From contig CAISDA010000013.1 of NCBI GenBank assembly GCA_903884005.1, positions 62,001 through 126,000 on the forward strand: 64,000 nucleotides of DNA, in the 5' to 3' direction. The notes under the pieces were generated by a model. It saw only the letters and a list, made by a program, of their open reading frames with translations. It had not been told where the DNA came from and did no database searches. The DNA comes from an uncultured Ignavibacteriota bacterium. GTDB taxonomy: Bacteria; Bacteroidota; Ignavibacteria; UBA10030; UBA8401. A program made the translations under genes and the position numbers. Position 1 is the first letter of the stretch. Each line of letters opens with the position of its first letter. Positions 47,240-56,823 of this stretch are shown one piece after another.

Positions 47240-47511
47240 TTTACTCTTAAGAGACTAAGAGATTAGTAACAATAAAATAACAATTTTATGGGAATAAAAA
47301 ACATTTGAATAAAAAATATTTTTAACATGTATCCCCGCGTTATAGCTTATGAAACACAATCAATTTTTAAAATGAACATTCACTGTCTGCAATTAATAAA
47401 ATCCGGATAAAATATTCCCCGTTCGTATGAATCGGTGATAAATGGTAGAATTGTGTGTGTGATAATCATTGATAAGTGTTCATTCAGTCTTGGTGAGATT
47501 ACAGGCGATTC

Positions 47512-47553
47512 AAAAAAAAAGGCCTCTACCGAGCCAAAGGGTTCAGTAGAAGC
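47512..47553 (-). terminator. Terminator of the minus-strand lipoprotein gene
   Basis: Read on the minus strand, AGCTTCTACTGAACCC pairs with GGCTCGGTAGAGGCC-type sequence (mismatches become G-U pairs in RNA), followed by nine Ts (47520-47512). Orientation and T-run fit the lipoprotein gene ending at 47612. Confidence 0.7.
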
Positions 47554-47611
47554 TATCAAGATGATAATCCGGTTTTTTTGAATCTGCTACGGCTAATTGA
47601 ATGATATATAT

Positions 47612-48550
47612 TTATTGCTGAGCATCTAGCCATCCAGCGCTCTCGGCCGTAGTACAAAAATCATTTAACAAATATAATTGGGACATATCAGTGATTACGT
47701 ATCCATATATCCACATCTCACCCTTCGAATAATTAATGGAGAAATTTAGATTGTCGGATGGAATTGTGTTGTCGTTCGATAAACTTAACCAATTTGCGTT
47801 GTTCTGAGTCCCATATGCTGACGTAAAGCGACCTATGGTCCATTGTCGGCCAGGTGAATACTCCGAGTATGAATCATTCATCATTTTAACACAGGAATAG
47901 ACAGTACTCAATGATTTAAATTTAAATCCGCTATCCGTCCACGGATAACTAGTACCCGGGTCTTGCTGAGACGTCATATGAAGTTGTGCACCGTGAGTCT
48001 GAATATAATCAGTAATTAGCCATACAAGGCTAGCATTTGTTCCCCATTTTGTGAGAGGAGTATCAAAAACTTCATCCATTAAAAAATCATGAATTCCTAA
48101 ATTATGATAATAGAGAATTAAATCTGAGTAATACTTTAAACTATCGCTATTGTTTTTAGCGGTGTCTAACCTAGCTCCACCTGGGGCTGGATCGGCAGGC
48201 CATTCCCAAGAAAAATATAAAATAATATTACTGGTTCCAAATACTGAGGCATTAGTAAGACATGTTTCGAACCAAAGACGCTCACCAGGCATATCCGAAA
48301 TCATAATTTTTTGAAAGCCATAATAGTCCTTTAATAAATGCAGATTTGCAGCATTCCAAATGTTGTTCGTACTATGTGGTTCTATCCATATTCCCAATAT
48401 TTTATCGGCTTTATAGCTAAAACCACCCGAGGTTGCTTTAACACTGTAATTCATTTTATAATCATTTTGTATTGCTGTTGTTGGTGACTCTTGTTTACAT
48501 GAAATAAAAATTAAACAAATTAATGCCAAAACAAGCGAATAGTGTTTCAT
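47612..48550 (-). CDS. Lipoprotein of unknown function, possible TIM-barrel hydrolase
   Basis: 312 residues from ATG 48550, which has GGAG at 7 bases. The signal LALICLIFISC ends at Cys18. The mature protein has features reminiscent of glycoside-hydrolase-like barrels: ILGIWIEPHSTNNIWNAANL, IILYFSWEWPADPAPGG, IHDFLMDEVFDTP with an Asp-Glu pair, and LHMTSQQDPG. I do not recognise a family, and catalytic residues are guesses. Codon usage is AT-rich, unlike the core genes, so recent acquisition is likely. Palindromes upstream (48585-48651) may control it, and a terminator follows. Confidence 0.65.
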   Translation of the reverse strand: MKHYSLVLALICLIFISCKQESPTTAIQNDYKMNYSVKATSGGFSYKADKILGIWIEPHSTNNIWNAANLHLLKDYYGFQKIMISDMPGERLWFETCLTNASVFGTSNIILYFSWEWPADPAPGGARLDTAKNNSDSLKYYSDLILYYHNLGIHDFLMDEVFDTPLTKWGTNASLVWLITDYIQTHGAQLHMTSQQDPGTSYPWTDSGFKFKSLSTVYSCVKMMNDSYSEYSPGRQWTIGRFTSAYGTQNNANWLSLSNDNTIPSDNLNFSINYSKGEMWIYGYVITDMSQLYLLNDFCTTAESAGWLDAQQ

Positions 48551-48584
48551 TTGTATCTCCATTATAAAATGGGAAATAAATAGA

Positions 48585-48651
48585 GTGTATTGTACAATAC
48601 ACATCCTATAAAAACGCTATATAAAGCGTTATATAGTATAGGTTAATAACC
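48585..48651 (-). promoter_or_regulatory. Three stacked palindromes upstream of the lipoprotein gene
   Basis: GTGTATTGTACAATACAC (48585-48602) is a perfect 18-bp palindrome. CTATATAA-AGCG-TTATATAG (48617-48636) and GGTTAATAACC (48641-48651) follow. They begin 35 bases upstream of the lipoprotein start, as operators or regulator sites would. Confidence 0.55.
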
Positions 48652-48790
48652 AATTAATAGCAAAGGAATTAACGGTATGATAATATATCAAAAAAACCAT
48701 TAAATACGTAGGAAAAAACCCATCCTAACCAATGTTGAAAAAACTATTCAAGACAAGGTGTAATTCTATACATAGGAAAATATATTTTTG

Positions 48791-49054
48791 TCATATAAAT
48801 GGCAGGTAGTCCGGAACAATTGTTATCGATACGGCATAATGAATAGCCTCGCTAATTAAATCCAAGGGAGAAAATCGATCCGACGTGGTCGAGTCGATGT
48901 GATGGTGGACGAATTCCAGGTTCAACATGGACAATTTGGTGCGAAGAGCCTGCGCTGACGCGATGGTCATGTAACGGACTTGTTCAATGCGCCAATGAAA
49001 TGAATCCCCTGAAGTCGGCAAATGTTGCGGTACAATAATGATCATCACCTTCAT
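48791..49054 (-). CDS. Doubtful small ORF or gene remnant
   Basis: 87 residues starting MKVMIIIVPQHLPTSGDS and containing MTIASAQALRTKLSML. The first strand-loop resembles the opening of a sugar transferase or similar nucleotide-binding fold, but the protein ends after 87 residues. No ribosome binding site is convincing. It may be the truncated remainder of a larger gene in decayed DNA, or chance. Confidence 0.25.
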   Translation of the reverse strand: MKVMIIIVPQHLPTSGDSFHWRIEQVRYMTIASAQALRTKLSMLNLEFVHHHIDSTTSDRFSPLDLISEAIHYAVSITIVPDYLPFI

Positions 49055-49696
49055 CCAGAAATACCAACCGGGTCTTGAAGAGAATATCTCGCGGCACTGC
49101 GGACGATGGATAGACGCACCACCGCGACCGCCGTTACAAGGACAAGCAGAGTTGGAAGAATCACCGATCGATAAATGGATAATTCCGGAAAAGGAGCTCG
49201 CGGCATATCATGAGCTACGATAGAGAGAAACCGCGCGTGGCGCATTAATTGCCACCTCTGGACGAGGGATATTTTGATAGTGTTTGATCTAACATGCACG
49301 TTATTTCAGTTACAACCTAGGATCTACCCCATCTGGTCGGAAAAAACCATTTGTATTTCGATACGAATTGATCGACGATGCTTGATTCCGTTGCCGCCGA
49401 AAGGTATATTGACACATATGCATGATGAGATCGCGCATCACCAGTTGATATTCCACTACGACAGTGGGCATTGATAGCATCAACAACTAAACAATTAAAT
49501 ATTATATCATACCAGATTGTGTGTTATCGAAGGCTGAACCGATAGATATCGGGTTCGCCTTGCCATTCGGCATGAAGCCTGTCGTAATTATTTACAAAAT
49601 TATTAGCCTCGTGGGATTTTACCGACCTTACCTTGTATTTCACATTGGATATCTACTCGGCGTCGTGTAGCTTTGGACGCGAAAGGATGAATTATA
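49055..49696. other. Region without a convincing gene; contains one hairpin
   Basis: Several short frames exist but none has a ribosome binding site or recognisable protein. An imperfect hairpin lies at 49530-49561 (AAGGC, GAAC, CGATA pairing with TATCG, GTTC, GCCTT, with two bulges). Mixed base composition suggests decayed genes. Confidence 0.5.
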
Positions 49697-50974
49697 TTGG
49701 TCCAAGAAGGTCGCCGATGGATCGGTAAACTTGCGACAGACGTGGTATTTCGGAACAGCATTATCCTCATTGCTGCGCGTATTGGTACTAAAATAGCAAC
49801 ATCGGTACTGCTGATCTATGTCGCACGTGTTCTCGGCGATGTACTCTTCGGCATGTTGTCGACAATTTTAACGATTACTGCTTTTTTCGGCATCTTTGAG
49901 GAATTCGGGTTCACAGTGCCGCTCATTCGCCGAATCGCTCTTCGTGAAGTACCTGCCGGACGTCTAATGGGGGAGGTGATGCTGCTGAAAAGCATCCTCG
50001 GAGTTGTCGCCTTCGTCGGACTGTTCATAACGACATTCTTCTCATATCCTCTGCCCGCCATTTTCACCGTCTTCGGCATCAGCATGGTGCTCGAAATGAT
50101 GAACGTGTCGCTGACGCGTGGGTTCGAAGGCCGCGAGAAGATGAGCAATATTTCGTTCATCCTGCTGTGGGAAAAAAGCGTCCTTTGCATTGTGGCCATC
50201 ATCAGTCTCATGAGCGGATTGGGCTTGTTTGGAGTCGGTGTCGCATACATCGTCAGCAACATCGTGTCCATGGCCGTCAGTATGCACTATTGGAGCAAGG
50301 AAGGGGAACACATCGTCTTTTCCTTCCGGCAGGCCAGGGCGCTCGGGCTCATCAAGGAAGCGGTACCGTTCGCATTTGCCGCATTAATCGCGGTGCTCTA
50401 TATGCGCATCGACACATTTTTCCTTGTATACTATCGTCCGGTCTCCGAAGTAGGGTGGTACAACGCGGCATATAGGATCAGTGACGCGCAATTGTTTATT
50501 CCTTCGGCGATTGTCGCATCCGTCTTCCCGATCCTGTCACGAACCTATGTCGGGAACTTGGGTGAATTTATGAGACACTATCAGCGGACATTTTTTACTC
50601 TCTTGATGATCGGATGCACGTTTGCGCTGGTTTGTTCCTTATTTGCAGAACCTATCATTTTGCTGTTGTATGGTCCAATGTATGCTCATTCGGCGGAGTC
50701 GTTTCGGTTGCTGTCGTGGGTAATGCCATTTTACTACGTCAATGTGTTAATGGGGACGGCGCTAATTGCAATGGGGAAAGAGAAGGTCGTCACGGCGGTG
50801 ATCACGATAGGGGCGATTACTAATATCGGATTGAATGCTCTCGTCGTAAAGGAATACGGACAAGTGGGAGCGGCATCAGTTAAAATAATAACCGAAATAG
50901 TGGCGTTCTCATTTCAATTTTATTTTTTCCATCGAGTGCTTCCCATTCGCGGAACATATCTGCGGCTGTCATAA
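49697..50974 (+). CDS. Polysaccharide flippase (Wzx/MurJ-like oligosaccharide transporter)
   Basis: 425 residues with about 12 hydrophobic segments from FRNSIILIAARIGTKIATSV onwards and the MATE-type repeat pattern of lipid-linked oligosaccharide flippases (LFGMLSTILTITAFFGIFEE; MRIDTFFLVYYRPVSEVGWY near 236-255, with YNAAYRI). It would move undecaprenyl-linked sugar units across the inner membrane. No ATG fits; TTG 49697 follows AAAGGATG at 8-9 bases. No polymerase or glycosyltransferase cluster accompanies it here. It ends before a strong hairpin. Confidence 0.88.
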   Translation: MVQEGRRWIGKLATDVVFRNSIILIAARIGTKIATSVLLIYVARVLGDVLFGMLSTILTITAFFGIFEEFGFTVPLIRRIALREVPAGRLMGEVMLLKSILGVVAFVGLFITTFFSYPLPAIFTVFGISMVLEMMNVSLTRGFEGREKMSNISFILLWEKSVLCIVAIISLMSGLGLFGVGVAYIVSNIVSMAVSMHYWSKEGEHIVFSFRQARALGLIKEAVPFAFAALIAVLYMRIDTFFLVYYRPVSEVGWYNAAYRISDAQLFIPSAIVASVFPILSRTYVGNLGEFMRHYQRTFFTLLMIGCTFALVCSLFAEPIILLLYGPMYAHSAESFRLLSWVMPFYYVNVLMGTALIAMGKEKVVTAVITIGAITNIGLNALVVKEYGQVGAASVKIITEIVAFSFQFYFFHRVLPIRGTYLRLS

Positions 50975-51025
50975 GAGCATATACATTCAATATCGTTTCG
51001 TTGTGGGATATTAAATTAGCTTGAA

Positions 51026-51069
51026 ACGACAAACGCTCCGATCGGACCATCGATCGGAGCGTTTGTCGT
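51026..51069. terminator. Perfect 19-bp hairpin between convergent genes
   Basis: ACGACAAACGCTCCGATCG (51026-51044) pairs perfectly with CGATCGGAGCGTTTGTCGT (51051-51069) around a 6-base loop. There is no T-run, but its place between the flippase and the convergent slipin gene suggests a shared terminator. Confidence 0.75.
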
Positions 51070-51089
51070 ATGTGTATGGATCGATTATG

Positions 51090-51884
51090 TTACGCGGGTT
51101 TCTTGGGAGTCTTGCCGTTGCCTACGGCATTTTCTGCCAAATTCATGAACGGCTTCAGGAATTCGATGGGGAACGGGAAGATCGTTGTCGAGTTGTTCTC
51201 CGATGCGATCTCGGTGAGCGTCTGCAAATAGCGGAGCTGCAGCGCGATCGGGTTGCGCTGTATGATCTCTGCGGCCTCGCCCAATTTCACGCTTGCCTGC
51301 AGTTCTCCTTCGGCGTGGACGATTTTCGCGCGGCGTTCTCGTTCGGCCTCGGCCTGTTTCGCCATGGCGCGCTGCATCTCGACCGGCAGATCGATCTGCT
51401 TCACTTCCACATTCGTCACTTTGATGCCCCACGGTTCGGTGTGCTGATCGATGATCATCTGCAGCTCGTGGTTGATCTTATCGCGCTGCGCAAGCAGGTC
51501 GTCGAGTTCGGACTGGCCGAGGATGCTGCGAAGCGTCGTCTGCGACATCTGGGAGGTTGCGTACAGATAATTTTCGACATTCACGATTGCTTTTTCAGGC
51601 AGCAAAACGCGGAAGTAAATGACCGCGTTGACCTTGATTGAGACGTTGTCTTTCGTGATCACATCCTGCGGCGGCACATCGAGCACCACGGTGCGGAGGC
51701 TGACCTTCACCATGCGGTCGACAATGGGGATGAGGAGTATGAGCCCCGGGCCTTTTGTTTGAATGAGCCGGCCCAGTCGGAAGATCACGCCTCGTTCGTA
51801 TTCCGAAAGGATCTTGATCGAATTCATCAGAATGAATGCGACAAAAAAAATGATGATGAATAGTCCGAATAACGTTGGTTCCAT
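51090..51884 (-). CDS. Slipin (stomatin/SPFH-family membrane protein)
   Basis: 264 residues. An N-terminal membrane segment ([16 protein letters not shown]) is followed by the SPFH/band-7 domain ([48 protein letters not shown]) and a coiled C-terminal region ([17 protein letters not shown]). Slipins form oligomers at membranes and are the classic partner of NfeD proteases. The start has a strong AGGAGAG ribosome site 7 bases upstream. The nfeD gene lies immediately upstream in the same direction. Confidence 0.92.
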   Translation of the reverse strand: MEPTLFGLFIIIFFVAFILMNSIKILSEYERGVIFRLGRLIQTKGPGLILLIPIVDRMVKVSLRTVVLDVPPQDVITKDNVSIKVNAVIYFRVLLPEKAIVNVENYLYATSQMSQTTLRSILGQSELDDLLAQRDKINHELQMIIDQHTEPWGIKVTNVEVKQIDLPVEMQRAMAKQAEAERERRAKIVHAEGELQASVKLGEAAEIIQRNPIALQLRYLQTLTEIASENNSTTIFPFPIEFLKPFMNLAENAVGNGKTPKKPA

Positions 51885-52051
51885 GGTGCTCTCCTGTCAT
51901 TATGTGGTGTGTGGGTACGGTATCGGCCCGCTCGGGCGCCGGAGCGCGAGTGCGGGAGAAAACAAAAAGCAATTCGTGTGATGCGTGCGCGCCAATGCAA
52001 CGGCAGCGGGTTACGTCGTAAAAAAAATGCGCCGCGGGCACTCAGATCGCG

Positions 52052-53347
52052 CTACTTCGCCGTCACCAGCAGTTTTAAGCCATCGACGTTCCTGACGATG
52101 ATCTCCGCGCCCTGTGCGATGGCGCCTTCGGCGGCGACGGCATTCCAGAATTCTCCATGCACTTTCACCTGTCCGAACGGGGAGAGCGTTGTGACGGCAA
52201 TGCCTTCATCGCCGATGATGGACTGCAGTCCGGTGACCGGGCGTCGTTGCTGTGCGCGGATGCCGGCGCCGAGGGCAAAAATAAAAAACGCCGCCGTGCA
52301 GAGCACCGAGGGAATGACGACTTCAAGCGACACCCTGACAAAGTCGAACGGCGAATCTGTTTGAAAGAGCATGATCGATCCGAAAAAGAGGGCGAGAATT
52401 CCGCCGATGGAAAGAACGCCGTAACTCGTGATTTTGATCTCCAGGATAAAAAGGATGATGCCGACCACGATCAGGGCGAGTCCCGCATAATTCACCGGCA
52501 TCGTATGGAAGGCATACAACGCAAGAATGATCGCGATCACTCCTGCCACGCCGGGAAACACCGCTCCGGGATTATAGAGTTCAAAAAATAATCCGTAGAT
52601 GCCGATCAGAAACAGGATGTACGACACGTTCGGATCGCTCAGCATGTTCAGGATCTGATACGCCCATCCCATGTCGTGTTCCTCAATCGCCGCTCCCGCT
52701 ATTGCGAGCGTCAATGTGCCGGCATCGGTCTCGACAATTTTTCCGTTCAGCGAATCCAGGAGCGCGCCCCGATCGACGGCGATGAAGTCTATGATGTGCT
52801 TTGCAAGCGCTTCGTTCTCCGTGATGGAGACACTCTTGCGCACCGCGTCTTCAGCCCACTCGACATTGCGCTTCCGTTTTTCGGAGATCGAGCGTATGAA
52901 TGCGGCGGCATCGTTTGTCACCTTCCCCGACATCACGGAATCCATCTGGCCTTGTGTGCTCACAGGATGTGCCGCGCCGATGTTGGTGCCGGGAGACATG
53001 ACGGCGATGTTCGCCGCGAGCGTGATAAAGACTCCGGCCGATGCCGCCTGAGCTCCCTGCGGAGAGACGTAGACGACGATGGGGACGGGCGACGTCAGGA
53101 AGTCTGTAACGATGGAACGCGTCGATTTCAACAATCCACCCGGGGTGTTGATTTCGACGATCACAAGCTGGGCATCGTTTTTTTTCGCGCGGGCGATGCC
53201 TTCGTGGACATAGTCCGAGACGGCGGGAGTAATGGCGCCGTCAATTTTCAGGACATGGATTGATTTCGCACCGGCAACAGCCACTGGTGGAGACAACAGC
53301 AAAAAAGATAGTAATAACGCGGTAACGGTGATTGCGATGAGTTTCAT
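52052..53347 (-). CDS. nfeD: NfeD-family membrane serine protease
   Basis: 431 residues from ATG 53347. Signal peptide, then a ClpP-like protease domain: LVIVEINTPGGLLKSTRSIV, catalytic Ser in QAASAGVFI and Lys in the GKVTNDAAAFIRSISE block. Several membrane segments follow in the middle (ILFLIGIYGLFFELYNPG; VIAIILALYAF), and a soluble C-terminal OB-fold (GLQSIIGDEGIAVT) ends the protein. Proteases of this group cleave the C-terminus of the partner slipin. A promoter candidate at 53378-53406 drives both. Confidence 0.9.
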   Translation of the reverse strand: MKLIAITVTALLLSFLLLSPPVAVAGAKSIHVLKIDGAITPAVSDYVHEGIARAKKNDAQLVIVEINTPGGLLKSTRSIVTDFLTSPVPIVVYVSPQGAQAASAGVFITLAANIAVMSPGTNIGAAHPVSTQGQMDSVMSGKVTNDAAAFIRSISEKRKRNVEWAEDAVRKSVSITENEALAKHIIDFIAVDRGALLDSLNGKIVETDAGTLTLAIAGAAIEEHDMGWAYQILNMLSDPNVSYILFLIGIYGLFFELYNPGAVFPGVAGVIAIILALYAFHTMPVNYAGLALIVVGIILFILEIKITSYGVLSIGGILALFFGSIMLFQTDSPFDFVRVSLEVVIPSVLCTAAFFIFALGAGIRAQQRRPVTGLQSIIGDEGIAVTTLSPFGQVKVHGEFWNAVAAEGAIAQGAEIIVRNVDGLKLLVTAK

Positions 53348-53377
53348 AGATGTGGTCCCGGATTCTTCCTTTGCAAG

Positions 53378-53406
53378 ATAATACGAAGAAGGAATGTAGG
53401 ATGCAA
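53378..53406 (-). promoter_or_regulatory. Putative promoter of nfeD-slipin
   Basis: On the minus strand: TTGCAT (53406-53401), a 17-base spacer and TATTAT (53383-53378). It lies about 30 bases upstream of the nfeD start, in the gap between divergent genes. Confidence 0.5.
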
Positions 53407-53478
53407 CTTCGATGAACAGACTTACGTTCTTCAAGAAAATCATTTCATTATTTGAAAAATTCTTCTTATCCTTAATAT

Positions 53479-53835
53479 ATGAAGAATATACTTCAACGCC
53501 AGTCGATCCTTCTCGACCTGGATAATACTGCGCTGGTCTTTAACAAGAACGGCACGTTCAGTGAACATCCGAAGCTTCGGCTTCTGCTGAAGCATTACCG
53601 TGTTATTCTCTATTCCGCTCGCGATGATATAGAAGAATTCGCAAAGCGCTGGGGCGTACCGTATATATGGAAGGGGTATAACGACCTGTTCCCCCAGGCC
53701 GATTTTCTCATAGACGATCAAAGCGACGAATACGAGCATCTTGTCGATGTGAAGAAAACGTACAGTTCCATCAACCGGTTCGTTGCTGCGCAGCTCAAAC
53801 CGCAGCGTAAACGAATCGTGCCGAAAAAACGATAG
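53479..53835 (+). CDS. Small HAD-superfamily hydrolase
   Basis: 118 residues. Motif I is LLDLDNTALVF (residues about 11-21), motif II is in LYSARDD, and the acidic motif is FLIDDQSDEY near 76. There is no cap domain, so it probably acts on macromolecular or small exposed phosphates. It is transcribed divergently from nfeD. The ATG at 53479 has no clear ribosome site. The substrate is unknown. Confidence 0.7.
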   Translation: MKNILQRQSILLDLDNTALVFNKNGTFSEHPKLRLLLKHYRVILYSARDDIEEFAKRWGVPYIWKGYNDLFPQADFLIDDQSDEYEHLVDVKKTYSSINRFVAAQLKPQRKRIVPKKR

Positions 53836-53997
53836 GGGTCTCACGCCATTCCGTCAGGAACATCCTCCTCACGCCGCCGGCGCCTCATCAATCACCGTTT
53901 CTCACCACCGTCCACTCGGGGGAGCGCGAGTGTTCCTGCAATCCAGCCGTTCATCCGCCGTGACCTGTTGATTGTTCATGGGGGCGGGACGGAAAAC

Positions 53998-56745
53998 ATG
54001 CGTATGTATTTAAAGACTATGAAAACACTGACCGTGGTACTGTTCTGCCTGCTGTTCTTCACCGGCGCCGGGAGTGCCAGCGCACAATCCGATCCCGTCG
54101 TCCGCGCGTGTGACCTGCAAACGTCCGTGCAGAAACTTGCAGTGACAGGGACCGTGATGTACATCGCGGCGCATCCCGACGACGAAAACACGGCGCTCCT
54201 TGCATATTTCTCAAAGGGAAAAAAATATCGAACCGTCTACTTGTCGCTGACGCGTGGAGAGGGCGGACAAAATATTCTCGGCACTGAAAAAGGAGCCGAC
54301 CTCGGCGTCATTCGTACGCAGGAACTGCTCGCGGCTCGGCGCGTGGATGGCGCGGAGCAGATGTTCACGCGCGCGATCGATTTCGGTTTTTCGAAGACGT
54401 CCGACGAAACGATCGCGATGTGGACGAAAGACTCTGTCGTCGCAGACATTGTCTGGGCAATACGCACTGTGCGGCCGGATATCATCATCACACGATTCTC
54501 GCCGACTGAAGGCGGACATGGAAACCATACCGCGTCGGCGATCCTGGCGGAAGCGGCGTATAAGATCTCCGGCGATCCCTCGGCGTATCCCGAGCAGCTG
54601 CGCTTTGTGCGTCCATGGAAAGCAAAAATATTATTTTTCAACCGGCTCAACTTTGGCATTCGAGTGACCGTGAAGGATCCGGACGACCTCGAGATCGATA
54701 CCGGCATCTTCGATCCGCTGTTGGGCCTCTCGTACACCGAGGTTGCCGGCATCAGCCGGAGCCTTCATAAAACACAGGGGATGGGATCCGCACAGAGGCG
54801 CGGCGCTAACCCGGAATATTTCCGGCTCACGGATCAGACTCTGGAGGCTGGCACTACCGACCGCGCTGCTGCACACGGAACCCGGAACTCCGCCGCCCTG
54901 GACACAGGCACGAGAGTTCGCCGATCCGGCACGGACCTGTTCGCCGGCATCGACGCATCGTGGAATCGGTTTTCAGGAGGGGCATCGATCGATCGGTTAT
55001 TGCGTCAGGCAGGCACCGACTTCGAGCCGGCACATCCTGAAAAAATCGCCGGCCTCCTGCTCAAGGCATTGAAGAAGGTGAAGCTGCTCGCGAATGAGAA
55101 CCCAAGGACGCTCGATCCGATGATCCTCCGGAAGCAGAAGGAACTCGTTGCCGTGCTGAGTGCCGCTCTCGGCATTCGATGCGATATCGTATCGTCATCG
55201 TCTGCCGTGCTGCCAGGCCATATACTGCAATGCGACGCGGAGATCATTCAGCGCTCCGGGCCTCAGATCACTCTGCGATCAATCAGCGCTCCGATGCTGG
55301 GCATCGATACCAGCTTCTGCGACACACTGCATATCAATAGCACGAAGAAGATAAGCCTCGCCGCTTCAATCCCTGCATCGATGCGTGCCACGGCCCCGTA
55401 CTGGCTCCAGCGGCCGGCCGCAGGCAACCTGTATCGAGTGCCCTCACAGGAGTTTTGTGGCCTTCCCGAAAATCCCGACTCGCTCACGGCGGCGGTGTCT
55501 GTGATGATCAGCGGCGAATCCATGACTCTGACTGTGCCGGTCCGCTTCCGTCGCATCGATCCAGTCGCCGGTGAAGTGTTTCGTCCGGTGGTGATCCTGC
55601 CGAGGCTGGATGTCTCGACCACTCAGAATGACCTGCTGTGGACCGGGCCGGGCAGGAAGCAAGTTTCTGTACATCTGGTTTCGAACGACTCGCCTCTCTC
55701 CGGACGGCTCACGCTCAACACGCCGTCGGGGTTCAGAATGGCTTCCGCTCCGGTATCCTTTGCAATGGCCAGGGTTGGAGAGGAACAGAATTTCGTTCTC
55801 ACCGTTGAGGCCGATTCGACCGCCGCGGCTGGAACCATCACCCCGGTCGCGACCGTGTCGGGCAGCACTTCCACTGCGGCAGCGCTTACGACAGCGGGAA
55901 GCTCAGCGGCATCATCGTCGGCATCGCCGGTGCTCGAACAATGGACGCAGCACGGGGCCGATATTTCATACCCTCACATCGTTCCGCAGTTTGTGATGCA
56001 TACGGCGCAACTCAAGGCTATGCGGGCAGATATCAGGGTCACTAAAAGCAAAATCGGCGTCATTGCGGGCACTGGCGACGAGGTTCCCGCCGCTCTCCGC
56101 CTCTGCGGATACGACGTCGTCATGATCGACGACGATTCATTGCGTTCAGGCATATTGACGCCATTCGACGCGATCGTGGTTGGTGTGCGCGCCTACAATG
56201 TCCGCACACAAGTCCAGCAGTCGAATCCCCGTTTGCTCGAGTATGTGCAAGGCGGAGGAACACTGGTTGTCCAATATCAGACCCCGGGTAAAGAAGTCGA
56301 ATCCATCGGTCCTTATCCCTTTAGAATATCGCGCAACCGTGTCACGGACGAACACGCCGAGATGTCGGTCGCCGTTCCACCTGCAGCCGCCCACGATCAG
56401 ACCTCGACTCAGGGTGCCGGGATGCTTTCTGCGGGACCCGCATCGGCGGCAACGTTAACTTTGCGGCTGATGACTGTGCCGAACCGTTTGAAGAATGACG
56501 ATTTCAACGGATGGGTGCAGGAGCGGGGATTGTATTTCGCGGACAAGTGGGATCCGTTGTATGAAACGCCGTTCTCGTGCCACGATCCGAACGAACCGCC
56601 GACACAGGGAAGCGTGCTTGCGGCGCCGTATGGACGTGGAGTGTATTGCTACACGGGGCTCGCATTCTTCCGGCAATTGCCCGAAGCAGTGCCGGGGGCG
56701 TTCCGGCTGTTTATCAATTTACTCGAATTGAAGCAAGCGAGGTAG
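53998..56745 (+). CDS. PIG-L/LmbE-family deacetylase, multidomain
   Basis: 915 residues from ATG 53998, with a purine-rich GGGACGGA upstream; ATG 54019 would also give a signal peptide (VVLFCLLFFTGAGSASAQ). The N-terminal zinc deacetylase domain has AHPDDE at 58-63 and, later, GGHGNHTAS, the metal-binding set of PIG-L enzymes that deacetylate N-acetyl sugars. A long Ser/Thr/Ala-rich beta region follows, and the C-terminal third (MIDDDSLRSGILTPFDAIVV through GGGTLVVQYQTPG) resembles a glutamine-amidotransferase-like domain. Proteins of this architecture are found in Bacteroidota and Acidobacteriota; substrate unknown. Confidence 0.85.
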   Translation: MRMYLKTMKTLTVVLFCLLFFTGAGSASAQSDPVVRACDLQTSVQKLAVTGTVMYIAAHPDDENTALLAYFSKGKKYRTVYLSLTRGEGGQNILGTEKGADLGVIRTQELLAARRVDGAEQMFTRAIDFGFSKTSDETIAMWTKDSVVADIVWAIRTVRPDIIITRFSPTEGGHGNHTASAILAEAAYKISGDPSAYPEQLRFVRPWKAKILFFNRLNFGIRVTVKDPDDLEIDTGIFDPLLGLSYTEVAGISRSLHKTQGMGSAQRRGANPEYFRLTDQTLEAGTTDRAAAHGTRNSAALDTGTRVRRSGTDLFAGIDASWNRFSGGASIDRLLRQAGTDFEPAHPEKIAGLLLKALKKVKLLANENPRTLDPMILRKQKELVAVLSAALGIRCDIVSSSSAVLPGHILQCDAEIIQRSGPQITLRSISAPMLGIDTSFCDTLHINSTKKISLAASIPASMRATAPYWLQRPAAGNLYRVPSQEFCGLPENPDSLTAAVSVMISGESMTLTVPVRFRRIDPVAGEVFRPVVILPRLDVSTTQNDLLWTGPGRKQVSVHLVSNDSPLSGRLTLNTPSGFRMASAPVSFAMARVGEEQNFVLTVEADSTAAAGTITPVATVSGSTSTAAALTTAGSSAASSSASPVLEQWTQHGADISYPHIVPQFVMHTAQLKAMRADIRVTKSKIGVIAGTGDEVPAALRLCGYDVVMIDDDSLRSGILTPFDAIVVGVRAYNVRTQVQQSNPRLLEYVQGGGTLVVQYQTPGKEVESIGPYPFRISRNRVTDEHAEMSVAVPPAAAHDQTSTQGAGMLSAGPASAATLTLRLMTVPNRLKNDDFNGWVQERGLYFADKWDPLYETPFSCHDPNEPPTQGSVLAAPYGRGVYCYTGLAFFRQLPEAVPGAFRLFINLLELKQAR

Positions 56746-56823
56746 TACAGTGAAACTGCCGCATATTTCCGATCGGCATCCGGAGATGGGGTTTCTCAGC
56801 ATACACACACTTGGACTGAAAGC

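Larger units (their letters stand above)
47202..47611. other. AT-rich intergenic region
   Basis: No coding frame is credible. It contains the right inverted-repeat copy (47227-47239), the palindrome CTCTTAAGAG (47244-47253), and a minus-strand terminator at 47512-47553. Confidence 0.6.

Noticed and set aside
49038..49474. Short frames between the small ORF and the flippase
   Set aside because: No ribosome binding sites and no recognisable protein; composition fits decayed or non-coding DNA.
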